Shown piece after piece: positions 46,710 to 58,100 of a DNA stretch of 64,000 nt. The stretch is from Gnomoniopsis sp. IMI 355080 (taxonomy: Eukaryota; Ascomycota; Sordariomycetes; Diaporthales; Gnomoniaceae), in assembly GCA_027946555.1 (NCBI GenBank), contig JAPEVC010000076.1, positions 1-64,000 of the forward strand, written 5' to 3'. The notes under the pieces were generated by a model. It saw nothing but the letters and a program-made list of their open reading frames with translations, was not told the origin of the DNA and did no database searches. Made by a program: the position numbers and the translations under genes. Each line of letters begins with the position of its first letter. Position 1 is the first letter of the stretch.

Positions 46710-48810
46710 ATGGACGAGAAAGACAAGGACCTTGACGCGGGCATGGCCACGTTGGGGCATAGCGAAAAGACCCCCCGGGGACAGTCCCCTACCGGCTCAA
46801 CAAGCTCAGAAGTCGATTATGACAAGCTGCCTATCCCAGCTCGTCGCAAAGCAGACAATGCACGCCACGAAGAGGAGCCCAAGACAACTGAGATTAGCAA
46901 CCACGAGTACGGGCCTGATGAAATCGACCATGGCGAGCCTGACTTCGACTACGAAGACGCCGAGGACGCAGTACCCGGCCGGGAACTTGACCGCCAGCTA
47001 AGTAGAGTGGGTGCACCATCAAGCGTAAGCCAGTGCGAACACTGAGACCTGCAGAGCTGACAAGCCGTGCTACTCCCCAGGTTCGTGATATTGAGGGTCT
47101 TGGGAGGATCGAGAGTCAGCACAGCCTTCAGTCCAAAGCGTCGCGGATTCTCAGCCGCGTCAGTCGACGGAGCCGCAAGAGTGCCAAGGGTGAGGGTCTC
47201 GTACATGACCCTCTGCCCGAGACGAATCTCGACGAGGGAATCATAGGCTGGGACGGGCAGGACGACCCAGCCATGCCACTGAATCTGCCAGCGGCTAGGA
47301 AGTGGGTGCTCGTGGCCTTGCTGTCAGCTATCACCCTGGTCACGCCCTTTGCATCCTCTATCCTATCGCCCGGGATCTCGAGCTTGATGGTCGAATTCCA
47401 TGAGACAAATGCTATCGTCGGCGCCATGACCGTCTCGATCTACTTGCTTGGCTACGTTGTCGGGCCTATGTTTCTCGCTCCATTCTCCGAGATATACGGG
47501 CGAAGGCCTGTTCTGACCTGCGCAAACATCTTCTTCTGCTTCTGGCAGATCGGATGTGCCCTCGCGCCCAACATTGAGGCCCTGATTATCTTTCGATTCT
47601 TCAGCGGCGTGGGTGGGTCAGGCTGTCTGACCCTAGGCGCTGGACTCATCTCAGATATCTTTCGTCCGGAGCAGCGAGGTTTCGCTATGGGCATGTGGAC
47701 TGTTGGGCCACTACTTGGTATGTACCGACGTGATCCGTTTGGACTATGTTGACTATATCATCTTTAAAATCACTGACATCTAACCTAGGTCCCACCATTG
47801 GGCCATTGATCGGCGGTTTCATCGCAGAAACGATCGGCTGGCGATGGGATTTCTGGATTGTATTGATCGTCGCAGCTGTGATATCGATCATGATCGAGAT
47901 CTTCAATCAAGAAACTGGCCACAAGGTCCTCATCGACAAAAAGGTTGCCCGACTCAAGAAGGAACTCGGTCGAGAGGACTTGCGGAGCTGTTACGACACC
48001 TCCGGAACACGGAAGCAATCGCTCAGACACGTCTTGGCTAACGGCTTGGTGCGTTCGCTGAAGATGTTGTTTCTGTCCCCTATCGTCCTGTTTGTAACGA
48101 TCTACATATCGTTCACATATGGCACACTCTATCTGCTGTTCACAACCATACCTACTGTGTTCGAGGAGACATATGACTTCAACGTCGGTCTCACAGGTCT
48201 CGTTTATTTGGGGCTTGGAAGCGGTACGACACTTGGTTGGCTCATCATCACCTTGCTCTCGGACAAATCTGTCATCCGGCTAGCCAAGAAGAACAACGGT
48301 GTCTTCGAGCCTGAGATGAGATTGTGGATGACGATTTGGTTTTCGTGGCTGTTGCCCATAACCTTCTTCTGGTACGGATGGGGTGCATATTACAAAGTAC
48401 ACTACATGTCTTCCATCATAGCACTGGTGCCTTTTGGCGTGGGTATAATGGGCCTATTCCTGCCAATGACGACGTAAGTTTGCCCGCTTCCCCCCCCCCC
48501 TTCAATTGTTACCTCCCATCACGTTCGCCTTGATACCCTTGGGAGTTTCCTTCAGCTTACACCACCTGCACACAGCTATCTCGTGGACTGCTATCCAATG
48601 TATGCGGCCTCGGCAATTGCTGCCAATACAGAACTACGCAGTCTCGTGGGCGCCATGCTACCCCTCGCTGGTACTCCGATGTACTCTACACTTGGTCTGG
48701 GGTGGGGCAACTCATTGCTAGGCTTTATTTGCATCCTCATGATACCTCTGCCGGTCGTGTTCTACAAGTATGGCAAGCGACTACGAAAGATGGAGAAGTT
48801 TAAACTTTAA
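46710..48810 (+). CDS. MFS multidrug-type transporter (DHA1)
   Basis: Four exons, 46710-47024, 47081-47717, 47789-48473 and 48576-48810 (phases 0, 1 and 2; introns 56, 71 and 102 nt), encode 623 residues. A long charged N-terminal tail (about 190 residues, acidic then Arg/Ser-rich) precedes 12 helices. LAPFSEIYGRRPVLTCAN is the MFS A motif. GPTIGPLIGGFIAETIGWRWDFW is the helix-5 motif of drug:H+ antiporters. The end has YLVDCYPMYAASAIAANTELRSLVGAMLPL, typical of the fungal 12-TM Tpo/Flu1 group. Relatives export toxicants or metabolites. It is head-to-head with a Zn2Cys6 regulator, which may control it. The last exon's acceptor follows a C-rich 102-nt intron. Confidence 0.92.
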
Positions 48811-49380
48811 GCTCTATGGCTGTTCCACTGCTGAAGCCATGCTGTTTGGAGAGGGAAATGCACATACGGGATAAGAGATGTGCGGCAGAGCTATATCTAG
48901 TTACCTGATAGCGATATAGTCGATGATGACTGTCTGTCATCTCGTAGCGTCCTCAGAACCAGAAAAAAATGATACCCTGATTTCATGATGTTCGAGTACT
49001 GCTAAGATGTCAATGGGAACAGTCGTCGCCCTCAAACGATGTGGGAAAACAAGCTCAAATAGCCTGCCTAACTTATTAGGTGCACAGCGTCACTTATTTC
49101 TGTATACTCTCAGTCCATCAATGCAGTAAAATAGGTGGCGCAGCGCGCTCGGGCATGATAGAGTCACTTGGATATAGAAGCCAAGGGAAGGCTAGCAACA
49201 CAACTCTCTTGTTTGCAAACTTAATGACAAGATCACATCTTAAAATTTGATTCAGACCATCATTCTGAGTCGTGCAACATTGGATATTCAATTCGCTACC
49301 ACAACATCATTGATTGATTGACATGTTTTCGAACGACTGGAAGTTGCCCACTACGGTCTTCGTCACCCTTTCAAAGAATT
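48811..49380. other. Intergenic 3' of MFS gene
   Basis: AT-rich, several polyadenylation-like A/T stretches. No gene. Confidence 0.45.
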
Positions 49381-49605
49381 CTATCTTCTTCTATAATATG
49401 CGCCCGTTGCAGGACTTTGCCAATATAATGGCCTACATTCCGGGCAAGGTTGATCAACTGTTTTTATATTCAGGCATTGGCTGAAGTCGTTTGTGCATCT
49501 GGTTTCGTTGCAGTACTGGGAGAGATCAAATTCGAACCATCGTATTTTCAAGTGTCCACAGGCAATATGATAGTATGGTCTGTATTTCTTATTGACAATA
49601 CCCAT
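49381..49605 (-). CDS. Small Cys-rich hypothetical protein
   Basis: A 74-codon frame starting at an ATG in AACAAGATGG context. The cysteines are ordered like a zinc-binding fold: HIACGH, QYCNETRC, QCLNI, QPCPEC. No signal peptide. Such CGH...C...CPEC small proteins occur as unnamed hypotheticals in fungi, but I cannot name a family. There is no supporting splice site or neighbour, so it could still be chance. Confidence 0.4.
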   Translation of the reverse strand: MGIVNKKYRPYYHIACGHLKIRWFEFDLSQYCNETRCTNDFSQCLNIKTVDQPCPECRPLYWQSPATGAYYRRR

Positions 49606-50004
49606 CTTGTTAGTTTCAAGAATGATGGTGTGGCTTTCCGCTATGCGAAGTAGGTCTTTGCTGGAGATGTACGTTTGTGCTAGAATGAGAACCTGGAAAT
49701 GACCTCAGGAAGAGAGTGCTCAAGGATCTTCAGGTTATGTATCTATCAAGGTCTGCTGAGTTTTATAGTCAATAGCCCAAGTTGTGTGAATTCTTTTGTG
49801 AGATTTCTATTGTCTCTTTGTCCTGCTGAAGACAAAATGAATGCAAGGAATGCAAAATACCAGCAGGGCTGCCTACCGTCGCATCACCTTTGTGAGCAAA
49901 GTACTCAAAGTTCTTTGTTTGCTAATCGCTAGGCCCCCAGAATCTAAATTATTTGGTACCTGCCAGCAAGCCTCCCTGATCAAGTCACTTGTATGTCAAT
50001 CACC
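49606..50004. other. Intergenic
   Basis: About 400 AT-rich bases. Only frames under 80 codons. No gene. Confidence 0.45.
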
Positions 50005-50996
50005 TCATGATATTGGTTCAATGCCTAGCTTGGAATTGAACCAGGCGATCGCTTGATCCTCCGCCTCAGAAGCTTGCTTGGAGACATCCCCAGCCAAACC
50101 AAATACGTCGCCCCTGACACAGAACCCATGAGCACACCCAGCATACACCTTGACCTCGCCCCTTTGCCCCTCGGGCTTCCTCGCCATAATATCAAGGAGC
50201 AAATCCGTGTCTTTGGGTGCCTTGACATGGTGGTCCTTCTCTGGGATGGCGAAAGAAGTAGGGACGGTCATTTTCTCGAAGTCTTCTGGAATATTGACCG
50301 AGCTCGGATGGCCTGTAAAAGCCGCGTCCAGCACGGGCTTCGGTGTACCATCAAGATTCAGATAGTTTTCCTCGCGTGTTAGGAGAAGAGTGTGTTTGCC
50401 GCCCCAGCAAAAGCCCGCCACTCCGACGGGGAGGGAAGATCCCTCGTCTCTCCGTAAGGCCTCGAAGAATGTCTTTACGACCGGAAATGTGTAGCGATGG
50501 CGATTGTAATAAACCCATGGAACAAATGCATATATGCCCCAAAAGAAATGATATCTACCGAGCGCAGTGGTATGTTAGCGATTGTTGATTCAAAAGAGGC
50601 GTCTATATTCATAATAACTTGCGGTTTGGATAGGTAATTTCCTGGGGCCACCAGAGCTTTCATGGTGTCGAGAAACCAACTCGGGCATGAACGGCCTATT
50701 TTTCCTTGGACTTAGTAAATAGTAAGGCTGTGGATTTTGGTGTTCAACAAAGGCTGACCATTCATGAAGTCTGGCAAATAGACTCTGTAGTCTCCTTTCG
50801 TGGCGTACGTGTCCGCTAGAAGCTGACTATTCACAAACTGAATTCCAAACGCATCTGGTATGATGACTACAATTCCTTTCGCCTGCCTGTCACCTGGTGG
50901 CTCGACGACATATGTATCCAGGCCGTGGAACTTGACCATAGTCCCTCTCGGCTTTCCATCGTGTTGATGGCCGGAAAAGCAATCTTGACATGACAT
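50005..50996 (-). CDS. Dienelactone hydrolase family protein
   Basis: Three exons on the minus strand, 50996-50759, 50695-50623 and 50554-50005. The first junction is phase 1 with GTCAGC/AATAG ends. The second only keeps frame if the donor is GC: CCAAACC|GCAAGT, phase 2. It then gives APGNYLSKPYHFFWGIYAF, which matches the family's APGNxLxKPY stretch. Product 286 residues. The alpha/beta-hydrolase fold shows KGIVVIIPDAFGI early, the nucleophile Cys in GVAGFCWGGK (about C153), and the His in CAHGFCVRG. Fungal members hydrolyse lactones or small esters; the exact substrate is unknown. No signal peptide. Cys-rich N-terminus (MSCQDCFSGH) is usual for this subfamily. Confidence 0.88.
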
Positions 50997-51935
50997 GGTG
51001 GAATGTCTTTCACGTAGCTCGTGGACTACCTCGGCACGCGTTCGAAGTTATGACCCACGCGCTGAGGCAAGTTGCGTACAATGTGCCGTGAAGAACTGTG
51101 TCGTCACAATCCTTGAGGACTACAAAACGAGTTGAAGGGCGAAATTCTTCGTCGTCAATTGGCTCACTCAGGATTAGGGTTTCATTGTGCGATTTCTGAA
51201 TGGAACAAGTCGCGGCGAAAGCTCTCATAAAGTATGTGCGTCAGCGCGGGATGACTCGAGATGCGGAAGTGGCTTGACTGTCAGACGTGGACGGGGAGGC
51301 TGACGCTCATAAGCCGGCGAGCCCAAATAGGTTCTAATATGTTTGCGCCGCGTAGATGCCTAGGTAGTTGGACCAATTGTACGGCGAGGATACCAGAGAC
51401 TTAGCAGGCCTGTCCTGATTTATTTGCGTCTTCAGCCAATAACCCGTGGATGAGAAGGCGTTCCTTTGTTCAGGCCTATTTCAAACACTCCCATTCCTTT
51501 CTTCCTGTTTCCAAGAAATCCGTCCAGTGCCAATCCGGGCCCGGTATTGTGGGCCCCAAGTCTTTGAGGCTTCCGGCCGGAGTCGACTGTCAATATCCGA
51601 GGTATGAGACTTACCGGGCCTGCGCCGGAATCCGGATCCATGAATGATACCAGCGATTTCCAAGATTTATCCTTCTAGAAGGAAAAGGAGTCCATGACCA
51701 TTTGTCACATATGCTCAGCAGTCTTATTCTGTGACTGTGCTCCTTATATGTTCCCTGCAAGGTTTAAGTCTAAATACCTAGAATGTTATGTGTACAGTAT
51801 CCCAGCGACCCCAACCTGGAACACTGGACCAATCTGCCGGTGCTGATAAGCCCTGCCACGCAGGCAGGGCAGGCCGATTCACAACCTTGCTGCAACGTTG
51901 TCTTTTGACCCCTTCTTTTGCGCTTATTAGCCAAT
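50997..51935. promoter_or_regulatory. Divergent promoter region, DLH and DUF885 genes
   Basis: 940 bases between diverging genes. A CCTAGGTAG element is near 51359-51367. No gene supported. Confidence 0.5.
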
Positions 51936-53873
51936 ATGTCGCAGTTGACCTTTTCAACAGCTGAAAACGACAAAGGTCCCGGTCTCATGGCAAATACACC
52001 CATGCCTGGCAATCAACAGAGCCATCATATCCGCGATTCTGGAAACATGATCTCGCTTGGACTCGATAACGATGTCTCTAAGCCATCCACTTCAGTAGAC
52101 ACCCAGACTCACACATCACCTTCGCCGCGAGGGCGAGATCCGGAGACGGATTGGGAGGATGTCGGAGTGTCAGAGGACGATGGGCAATTCAACCTGGGAA
52201 ACTCGCCAATGCGTCAATCAACACGCGTTGACAGCGTTACGATGCAAGACCGCATCCTCCGCATAAGGCTCGACGAGAGAGAGCTTGAGACGTATTGGAC
52301 TGTTCGGTTCTCTCAGAGCAGGTATGATGCGTTCTTGAATCTCTGCTCGGAGGAGCTGTCAAACCTGCACCGGGAAGCACCTTTCGCCACATACAACCAA
52401 GAGGAGCGGGTCGATTACCTTCTTCTTCAGAATTACCTGAGAAGGCACAATCGCCGGCTTCGACTTGAGCAGAAGAGAGACCGAGATGCAGAGCCCTTAC
52501 TTCCTTTCGCAGCAGGCCTTGTCTCCCTTTGTGAAGCGCGGATGGCATGTCGATTCGAAGACCTGGAGCCAAAACAAGTCGCTACCGTGATGCACGACGC
52601 GACCACTAGTGTCTTCGATATCACATCGCAGGTGGTGTCAGGAAAGGTCTATGTCAGCAGAGAAGCCGCCTACCGGGCACTACAAAACATCGGTCATCTC
52701 AATGCACAGATCTCTGAGTTTTACTCTTTCTTCAATGGGTACAATCCGACGTTCGACTGGTGGGTCAAGGCTCCGTACGCATCTCTCGAGAAGGCTCTGC
52801 AGTCTCTACTTCCCGCCATTGCCACGAAATTGGCTGGCATACGACCTGATGACAAGGACGAGATTATTGGTCAACCCATCGGTAGAGACGGCCTTCTTGT
52901 CGAGCTCGAGGCGGAGATGATTCCCTACACTCCCGAAGAGTTACTCGGCATCGCCAAGGACAAGTACGCCTGGTGCGAGACAGAAATGAAAAAGGCAGCA
53001 TCAGAACTTGGCTTTGGAGATGACTGGAAGGCTGCACTGCGGCATGTGCAAAATATCTATGTGGACCCTGGAAAGCAACCACAACTTATTAAGTTTTTAG
53101 TGGATTCTGCTGCCGCTTACGTGAAGAGAAATGACCTTGTCACGGTCCCGCCTTTGGCCGAAAAATGGACAATGTCGATGATGAGTCCTGCCATGCAGAA
53201 AGTCAATCCATTCTTCCTTGGTGGCCCCAAGATCATCGTTTCCTACCCGACTACGGACATGGCCCACTCGGACAAATTGATGAGTATGCGTGGCAACGGA
53301 CCGCATTTGTCAAAAGCCACAGCATTCCATGAAATGATACCAGGCCATCACCTCCAGGGCTTCGTCGGTGGCCGCTCCCAAGCATATCGGAATGTCTTCG
53401 ACACCCCATTCTACGTAGAGGGATGGGCCATGTACTGGGAGCTCGTGTTTTGGGACAGAGGTGATTTTTTCGCTAGCCCAGAGGATAGGGTCGGTACTCT
53501 CTTCTGGCGTATGCATCGTTGTGCGCGGATTCTCTTCAGCCTCAAATTCCACCTGGGGCAATTGACACCGCAGCAGTGTGTGGACTTACTTGTCGAGATG
53601 GTGGGGCACGAAAGAGCAACGGCGGAGGGAGAAGTGAGGAGGTCTCTCAACGGCGACTACGGGCCTCTGTACCAAGCAGGATATTATCTTGGTGCCATGC
53701 AGCTTTACGCGCTGAGGCAAGAGGTCCTTAGCAAAGGCGTCCTTGGGGAGAAAGCGTTCCACGACCGCGTTCTTCAGGCTAACCAAATGCCAATCGAGCT
53801 TTTGCGAGCACTCATTCTGAATGAGGATCTGAGCAGAGATTACAAGAGTAAGTGGAAGTTTCATCGGCGGTGA
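51936..53873 (+). CDS. DUF885 metallopeptidase-like protein
   Basis: A single uninterrupted frame of 645 residues starting at the ATG 51936 (the open frame extends 18 bases up without an ATG). The first 100 residues are disordered and charged. The remainder is the DUF885 fold, an all-helical thermolysin-like architecture, with the zinc motif FHEMIPGHHLQ (H465-H472, fitting HExxPGHH) and, 32 residues on, the conserved YVEGWAMYWE. A late YQAGYYLGAMQLYALR block is typical. Function is inferred as peptidase; substrates are unknown. No signal peptide is visible, suggesting a cytosolic protein. Intact. Confidence 0.88.
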   Translation: MSQLTFSTAENDKGPGLMANTPMPGNQQSHHIRDSGNMISLGLDNDVSKPSTSVDTQTHTSPSPRGRDPETDWEDVGVSEDDGQFNLGNSPMRQSTRVDSVTMQDRILRIRLDERELETYWTVRFSQSRYDAFLNLCSEELSNLHREAPFATYNQEERVDYLLLQNYLRRHNRRLRLEQKRDRDAEPLLPFAAGLVSLCEARMACRFEDLEPKQVATVMHDATTSVFDITSQVVSGKVYVSREAAYRALQNIGHLNAQISEFYSFFNGYNPTFDWWVKAPYASLEKALQSLLPAIATKLAGIRPDDKDEIIGQPIGRDGLLVELEAEMIPYTPEELLGIAKDKYAWCETEMKKAASELGFGDDWKAALRHVQNIYVDPGKQPQLIKFLVDSAAAYVKRNDLVTVPPLAEKWTMSMMSPAMQKVNPFFLGGPKIIVSYPTTDMAHSDKLMSMRGNGPHLSKATAFHEMIPGHHLQGFVGGRSQAYRNVFDTPFYVEGWAMYWELVFWDRGDFFASPEDRVGTLFWRMHRCARILFSLKFHLGQLTPQQCVDLLVEMVGHERATAEGEVRRSLNGDYGPLYQAGYYLGAMQLYALRQEVLSKGVLGEKAFHDRVLQANQMPIELLRALILNEDLSRDYKSKWKFHRR

Positions 53874-55374
53874 GGCATCTCCCCTTTGCGATGGGGGGGA
53901 CTGTAAGCCAGCAATCGTCCTCACTGGCCGCTGTGGTCCGTGCAGAATTCTGGGGAGTTCCTGGACAGTCTCCACAGAACTCATGGGAAAATGCTTATCA
54001 AGCAATGGTGTTTTGTGGGACTGTCTTGGCCGGTCGGTCGTACGCGAAAGCATCACAATTTGTGAATGTGACCGCCTGTGTTGTGTTGGCTCTGTAGGGA
54101 TTAGGTATTTATGTCTACGCGCTTCTTCAATGCACCTCAGTAGCCAGCATCGGGCTCCGTTAAGAGTGCTCTGTCTCGTTGCTCGTCCGGAATCGTGGCC
54201 CGTGGGAGCTGCCACGGCTCCTGCACCTAAGCACATACAACAATCATTGTCAGCGCTTGTTCGAATGAATTGCCCGCGGGAGCTATCAAACAGTGCTGTA
54301 CTATGTGAATCGGAGGGATAAGATTGGCATAGCAGCAGCTCCCACGTCCGAAAGGGTCTTGGTGTGGTCTTATATCATGAGGAGAGATGGAACAGGTGTA
54401 ACATCTCTTTTGACTTCCGAGCCTGCCTGACTCTTGCAGTATAAGACCGAATCTGTGCGCTTGGAGGTACAGCACACAGGAATTTCATATAGTCGTTGAC
54501 ATACTGTTAGTCCGGTGGACCACGTGGAGTGGATGTTGCAACCCACCCTGCCCACGAACGCCCAAGTCCTCGGGAACTACGATAGCATGAAATCTACGAT
54601 GTACTTTGTACTACAGGGCCCGCTGCCAGGGGTCTTTAGAGTCGGGCCGGGCATCCTGGGACAACCAGAGTTCGGCATTCGCGATTCGCTTTTCCGTGCG
54701 TCATTAACAATCCTAATCCTTTCCGGGCTCTGCTCACGGCAGCGACCAGCCTTACTATGTACCTGCGGTCGCGAGCCTGCAAGCAAACATGCCACTAGCT
54801 TCGAATATCTTACTAATAAGTCCCTCACAGGAATGCCCTGCTTAGGTACCGTACTAATGGCAGTCCCATGTCTACACCTCGAGAGAGGGGCGACGATACG
54901 CCCTTACTTATACAAAGCCCCTGGCAGAAAGAAACTCCACTTTTCACTCTCGTCTATGCCCTTTTGTCATCATGGACTCACCAGGGATTACTCGCGGATG
55001 CGTGTTGTGATAGCTGGTCCCTGCATCTCCCTGTTCCTTCAATCCACAATCTCGCCATCATCAGAATATAATGGGTAATCACTGAATTTTCTTACAATAA
55101 ATTCTGCTGCCTCGCGGGCTTAGCCTTGTTTTCCGTACTTGTTCTTATTGCGGCACCCAGCGACGGTGGATATTATTCGCCTTTCAAAGAGAGCGAGAGG
55201 GAGAGGGGAAGAAATCTCGAAGGACCCGCTCTTTGGCAGGCGGGTCAGACAGCGAATGCTGGAAAACGTATATGTACGGAGTTGAAGACGAATAGACCAT
55301 AAACTGGACAAAGCTCCTCGGTCACTTCCTCAGTCACCTCGAGATTCGAAAACGTTGGAGGGATTTCGCAAACA
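53874..55374. other. Intergenic
   Basis: 1.5 kb. A 187-codon plus frame (54515-55078) and a 216-codon minus frame overlapping the DUF885 3' end show no domains and look like chance frames. The last 150 bases are the promoter and leader of the next MFS gene. Confidence 0.4.
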
Positions 55375-58100
55375 ATGACGACTGAAAAGGATATCCAAAC
55401 CGGGGCTTCAAGCAGTAGCCCCGAACGGCCCACCACTTCATCAACCACCAACGAGAAAGCCACCATTTCCAGTGACTCCACAGAAGGGGCCGGCGAAGCA
55501 AGCACCTTGCCCGCAGAGGACATGCCTTCGTATGCCTGCATCAAACCAGCAACAAACGCGCCATCAATCGCCCGCTCCCGCTCCAACAAGTCCACACGCT
55601 CCGTCTCGCGTGTGCGCTCGCAAAATGGCTACGGCATCGACGACCTGGATGATGCTGATGTGGAGCAGGGCGACGACGACGACGACTTTGGGCCCTCGGG
55701 GAGCGATGACCCGGAAGCTCAACGGCGGAAACCAGGCGCGGACCCGTTCGAGGTGGGCTTTGACGGCGGGGATGCCGACCCGTGGTGCCCGCGCAGTCTG
55801 CCGACGCCGCGCAAGTGGCTGATCGTGACGATGGCGTCGGCAGGGTCGTTTTGCGTGACGTGCGCCAGCTCCATCTACACGAGCACCTACACGCAGATGG
55901 ACGCCGAGTTCGGGTGCAGTCACCTCGTGGCGACGTTGGGCCTGTCGATGTTTGTGCTGGGCATTGCGCTGGGCCCAGTTTGGAGCCCGTTGAGTGAATT
56001 CTACGGGCGGAGGCCGATCTATTTGGCTGCCTTTGCGGCCTTTACCATCTTTATCGTTCCGTGCGCGGTGGCCAAGAATATAGAGACGATCATCATCACG
56101 CGATTTTTCCAAGGCCTTTCGGGAAGTGCGTTTCTGAGTGTCAGCGGCGGTACCGTGAGCGATCTTTTTGCCCCTGAGAAGATGCATCATCCAATGACAC
56201 TCTTCACCGCGGCGCCATTTCTGGCACCAAGTTTGGGTCCTCTCATTGGTGGCTTCATCAACTTCAATATCAACTGGCGGTGGACGCACTACGTGATGAT
56301 TATCTGGGCGTTTTGCATGTTCTTAGCGATCTGCTTCTTCGTGCCAGAGACATACCGTGAGTAGTTTGGCCCTGAATGGCACTTGGTACGGTCAGCTGAC
56401 CACTAAAACAACAGATCCTGTCATTCTGCGCAAAAAGGCGCTGAAGAAACGCAAAGATACAGGCGACGAGCGCTGGAAAGCCCCCATCGAGAAGTCCAAC
56501 AAGTCCATGGTTCGTACCGTAGGCTATTCACTCATGCGTCCCTTCCAGATCCTCGCGTACGAACCCATGGCACTAATCCTCGACATCTACTCGGCCATCC
56601 TCCTGGGGATCCTATACCTATTCTTTGGCGCTTTTCCTTTCGTGTTTGAGGGCGCGTTCGGATTCAACCTTTGGCAGACGGGCCTGACATTCCTCGGTAT
56701 GCTGTTCGGTATGTTCCTCGGAGCTATGAGCAGCGGATACTGGGTCAAAGTGCGAGCGAGGCTTGTTGAGAAGAACGGGGGCAAGATTGAGCCTGAATTC
56801 CGACTGCCCGCGGTCATGGCGGGATCGATATTTGTGACGGTGGGATTGTTTTGGTTCGCCTGGACCACGTTTGCATGGGTGCATTGGATCCTGCCGATTA
56901 TTGGATCCGGAATATTTGGCCTAGGGGTGAGTTTGCTTCCCTTGTTGCCTGTGATCACTGCCAAAGACGCACACATTTGATGAGAGGAAGAAACCCTGAT
57001 GGGTGCAATGCTGGCGACATCGAGCAGCTCAGAATCCCGCTCACTAGCGACCCAGCTTGGAAGCGCTGTCTACCAAAACATGACAGCATGCAGTCCTTCG
57101 AGTGACAGGCTATGCTTTCATCTGAGAGATTCGAGGATTGCTGCAACGATGCCGCCACCCCCACCAGCCTCGTCGTGGCTTCGACGCTGTGCGCAAGTGT
57201 AGCACAGCTGCAGCATCATCGACTGTCGTACCCGTCGTACCCAGCACAGTTCCATGCTTTTAGTAATGGGTTTGTCAGGGGCTTGTTCTCGCGCCTCAAG
57301 CTGTCTCTGTGTCACTTGCCCTGGCTTCTACTCTCTCTATGATCTCGCATTTCGCATATCTGGGGGTCGCTGCAGCTGACTGATTTACTGTTTCACAAAC
57401 TATAGGTCATACTTTGCTTCTCGGGAACATTTACCTACCTGGTACGTATTGCTTGGCTCTTGCAGTCTGCATCTCCTTGCTTTGTAGTACCCCGATCCCT
57501 CAGTCCTTAACCTTGTCCTCCGTTCCCACAACACAAAAAGATGCAAATGCTGTGTCAAGATTGGAACGCAGTCTAGGGCGACCAACTCATTGGCTGTTGT
57601 ACGAGAACACCTTTGGCTGATGTGACACTGCACAACAACAGGTTGAGACGTACCCTCTCTATGCAGCGTCGGCCCTCGCTGCCAACGCGTTCGTGCGCTG
57701 TGCTTTTGCAGGTGAGTTGCTCTGCTGGATGTACCCGAGCACAAAGACTACGTTGCACAGGACCCGCCTGTTTCCGCTCAGCTGGGACGTACGGGTTGTG
57801 ACCAATGAAGCAACGACGCCCGATGTTTCTGCGAGATGAATGATTGCTGACTTTTGCTTGTTTCGATTCTTCAGCGGCATTTCCCCTGTTTGGGACGCAG
57901 ATGTACGAGAAACTTGGTGATCAGGTGAGTGAACGTCAGGGTTTATCAGGAAAGACGGCCCGCGCTAATACGAGGTGAATGTGTAGTGGGCTACGTCTTT
58001 GCTGGCCTTCCTGACAGCTGCTATGCTGCCTTTCCCGTACATCTTTTTCCGATTTGGGAAGCGGATCCGAGCCCACTCGAGGATGGCGACGGTGGGCTGA
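55375..58100 (+). CDS. MFS multidrug-type transporter (DHA1) with long 3' introns
   Basis: Six exons: 55375-56356, 56415-56926, 57406-57441, 57642-57711, 57875-57924 and 57987-58100 (phases 1, 0, 0, 1 and 0), giving 587 residues. Without the downstream exons the frame stops early at 56980; the spliced chain instead completes the family's C-terminus: GIFGLG, VILCFSGTFTYL (36-nt exon), VETYPLYAASALAANAFVRCAFA, AAFPLFGTQMYEKLGDQ, then WATSLLAFLTAAMLPFPYIFFRFGKRIR. The N-terminal half has a Ser/Thr tail, an Asp-run (DDLDDADVEQGDDDDDF), LSEFYGRRPIYLAAF (A motif) and GPLIGGFINFNINWRWTHY. The introns of 479, 200 and 163 nt are far longer than the 50-80 nt seen elsewhere. Likely an exporter of drugs or metabolites. 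Confidence 0.86.

Noticed and set aside
54515..55078. 187-codon plus frame
   Set aside because: Mixed composition with no motif, signal peptide or neighbour support.
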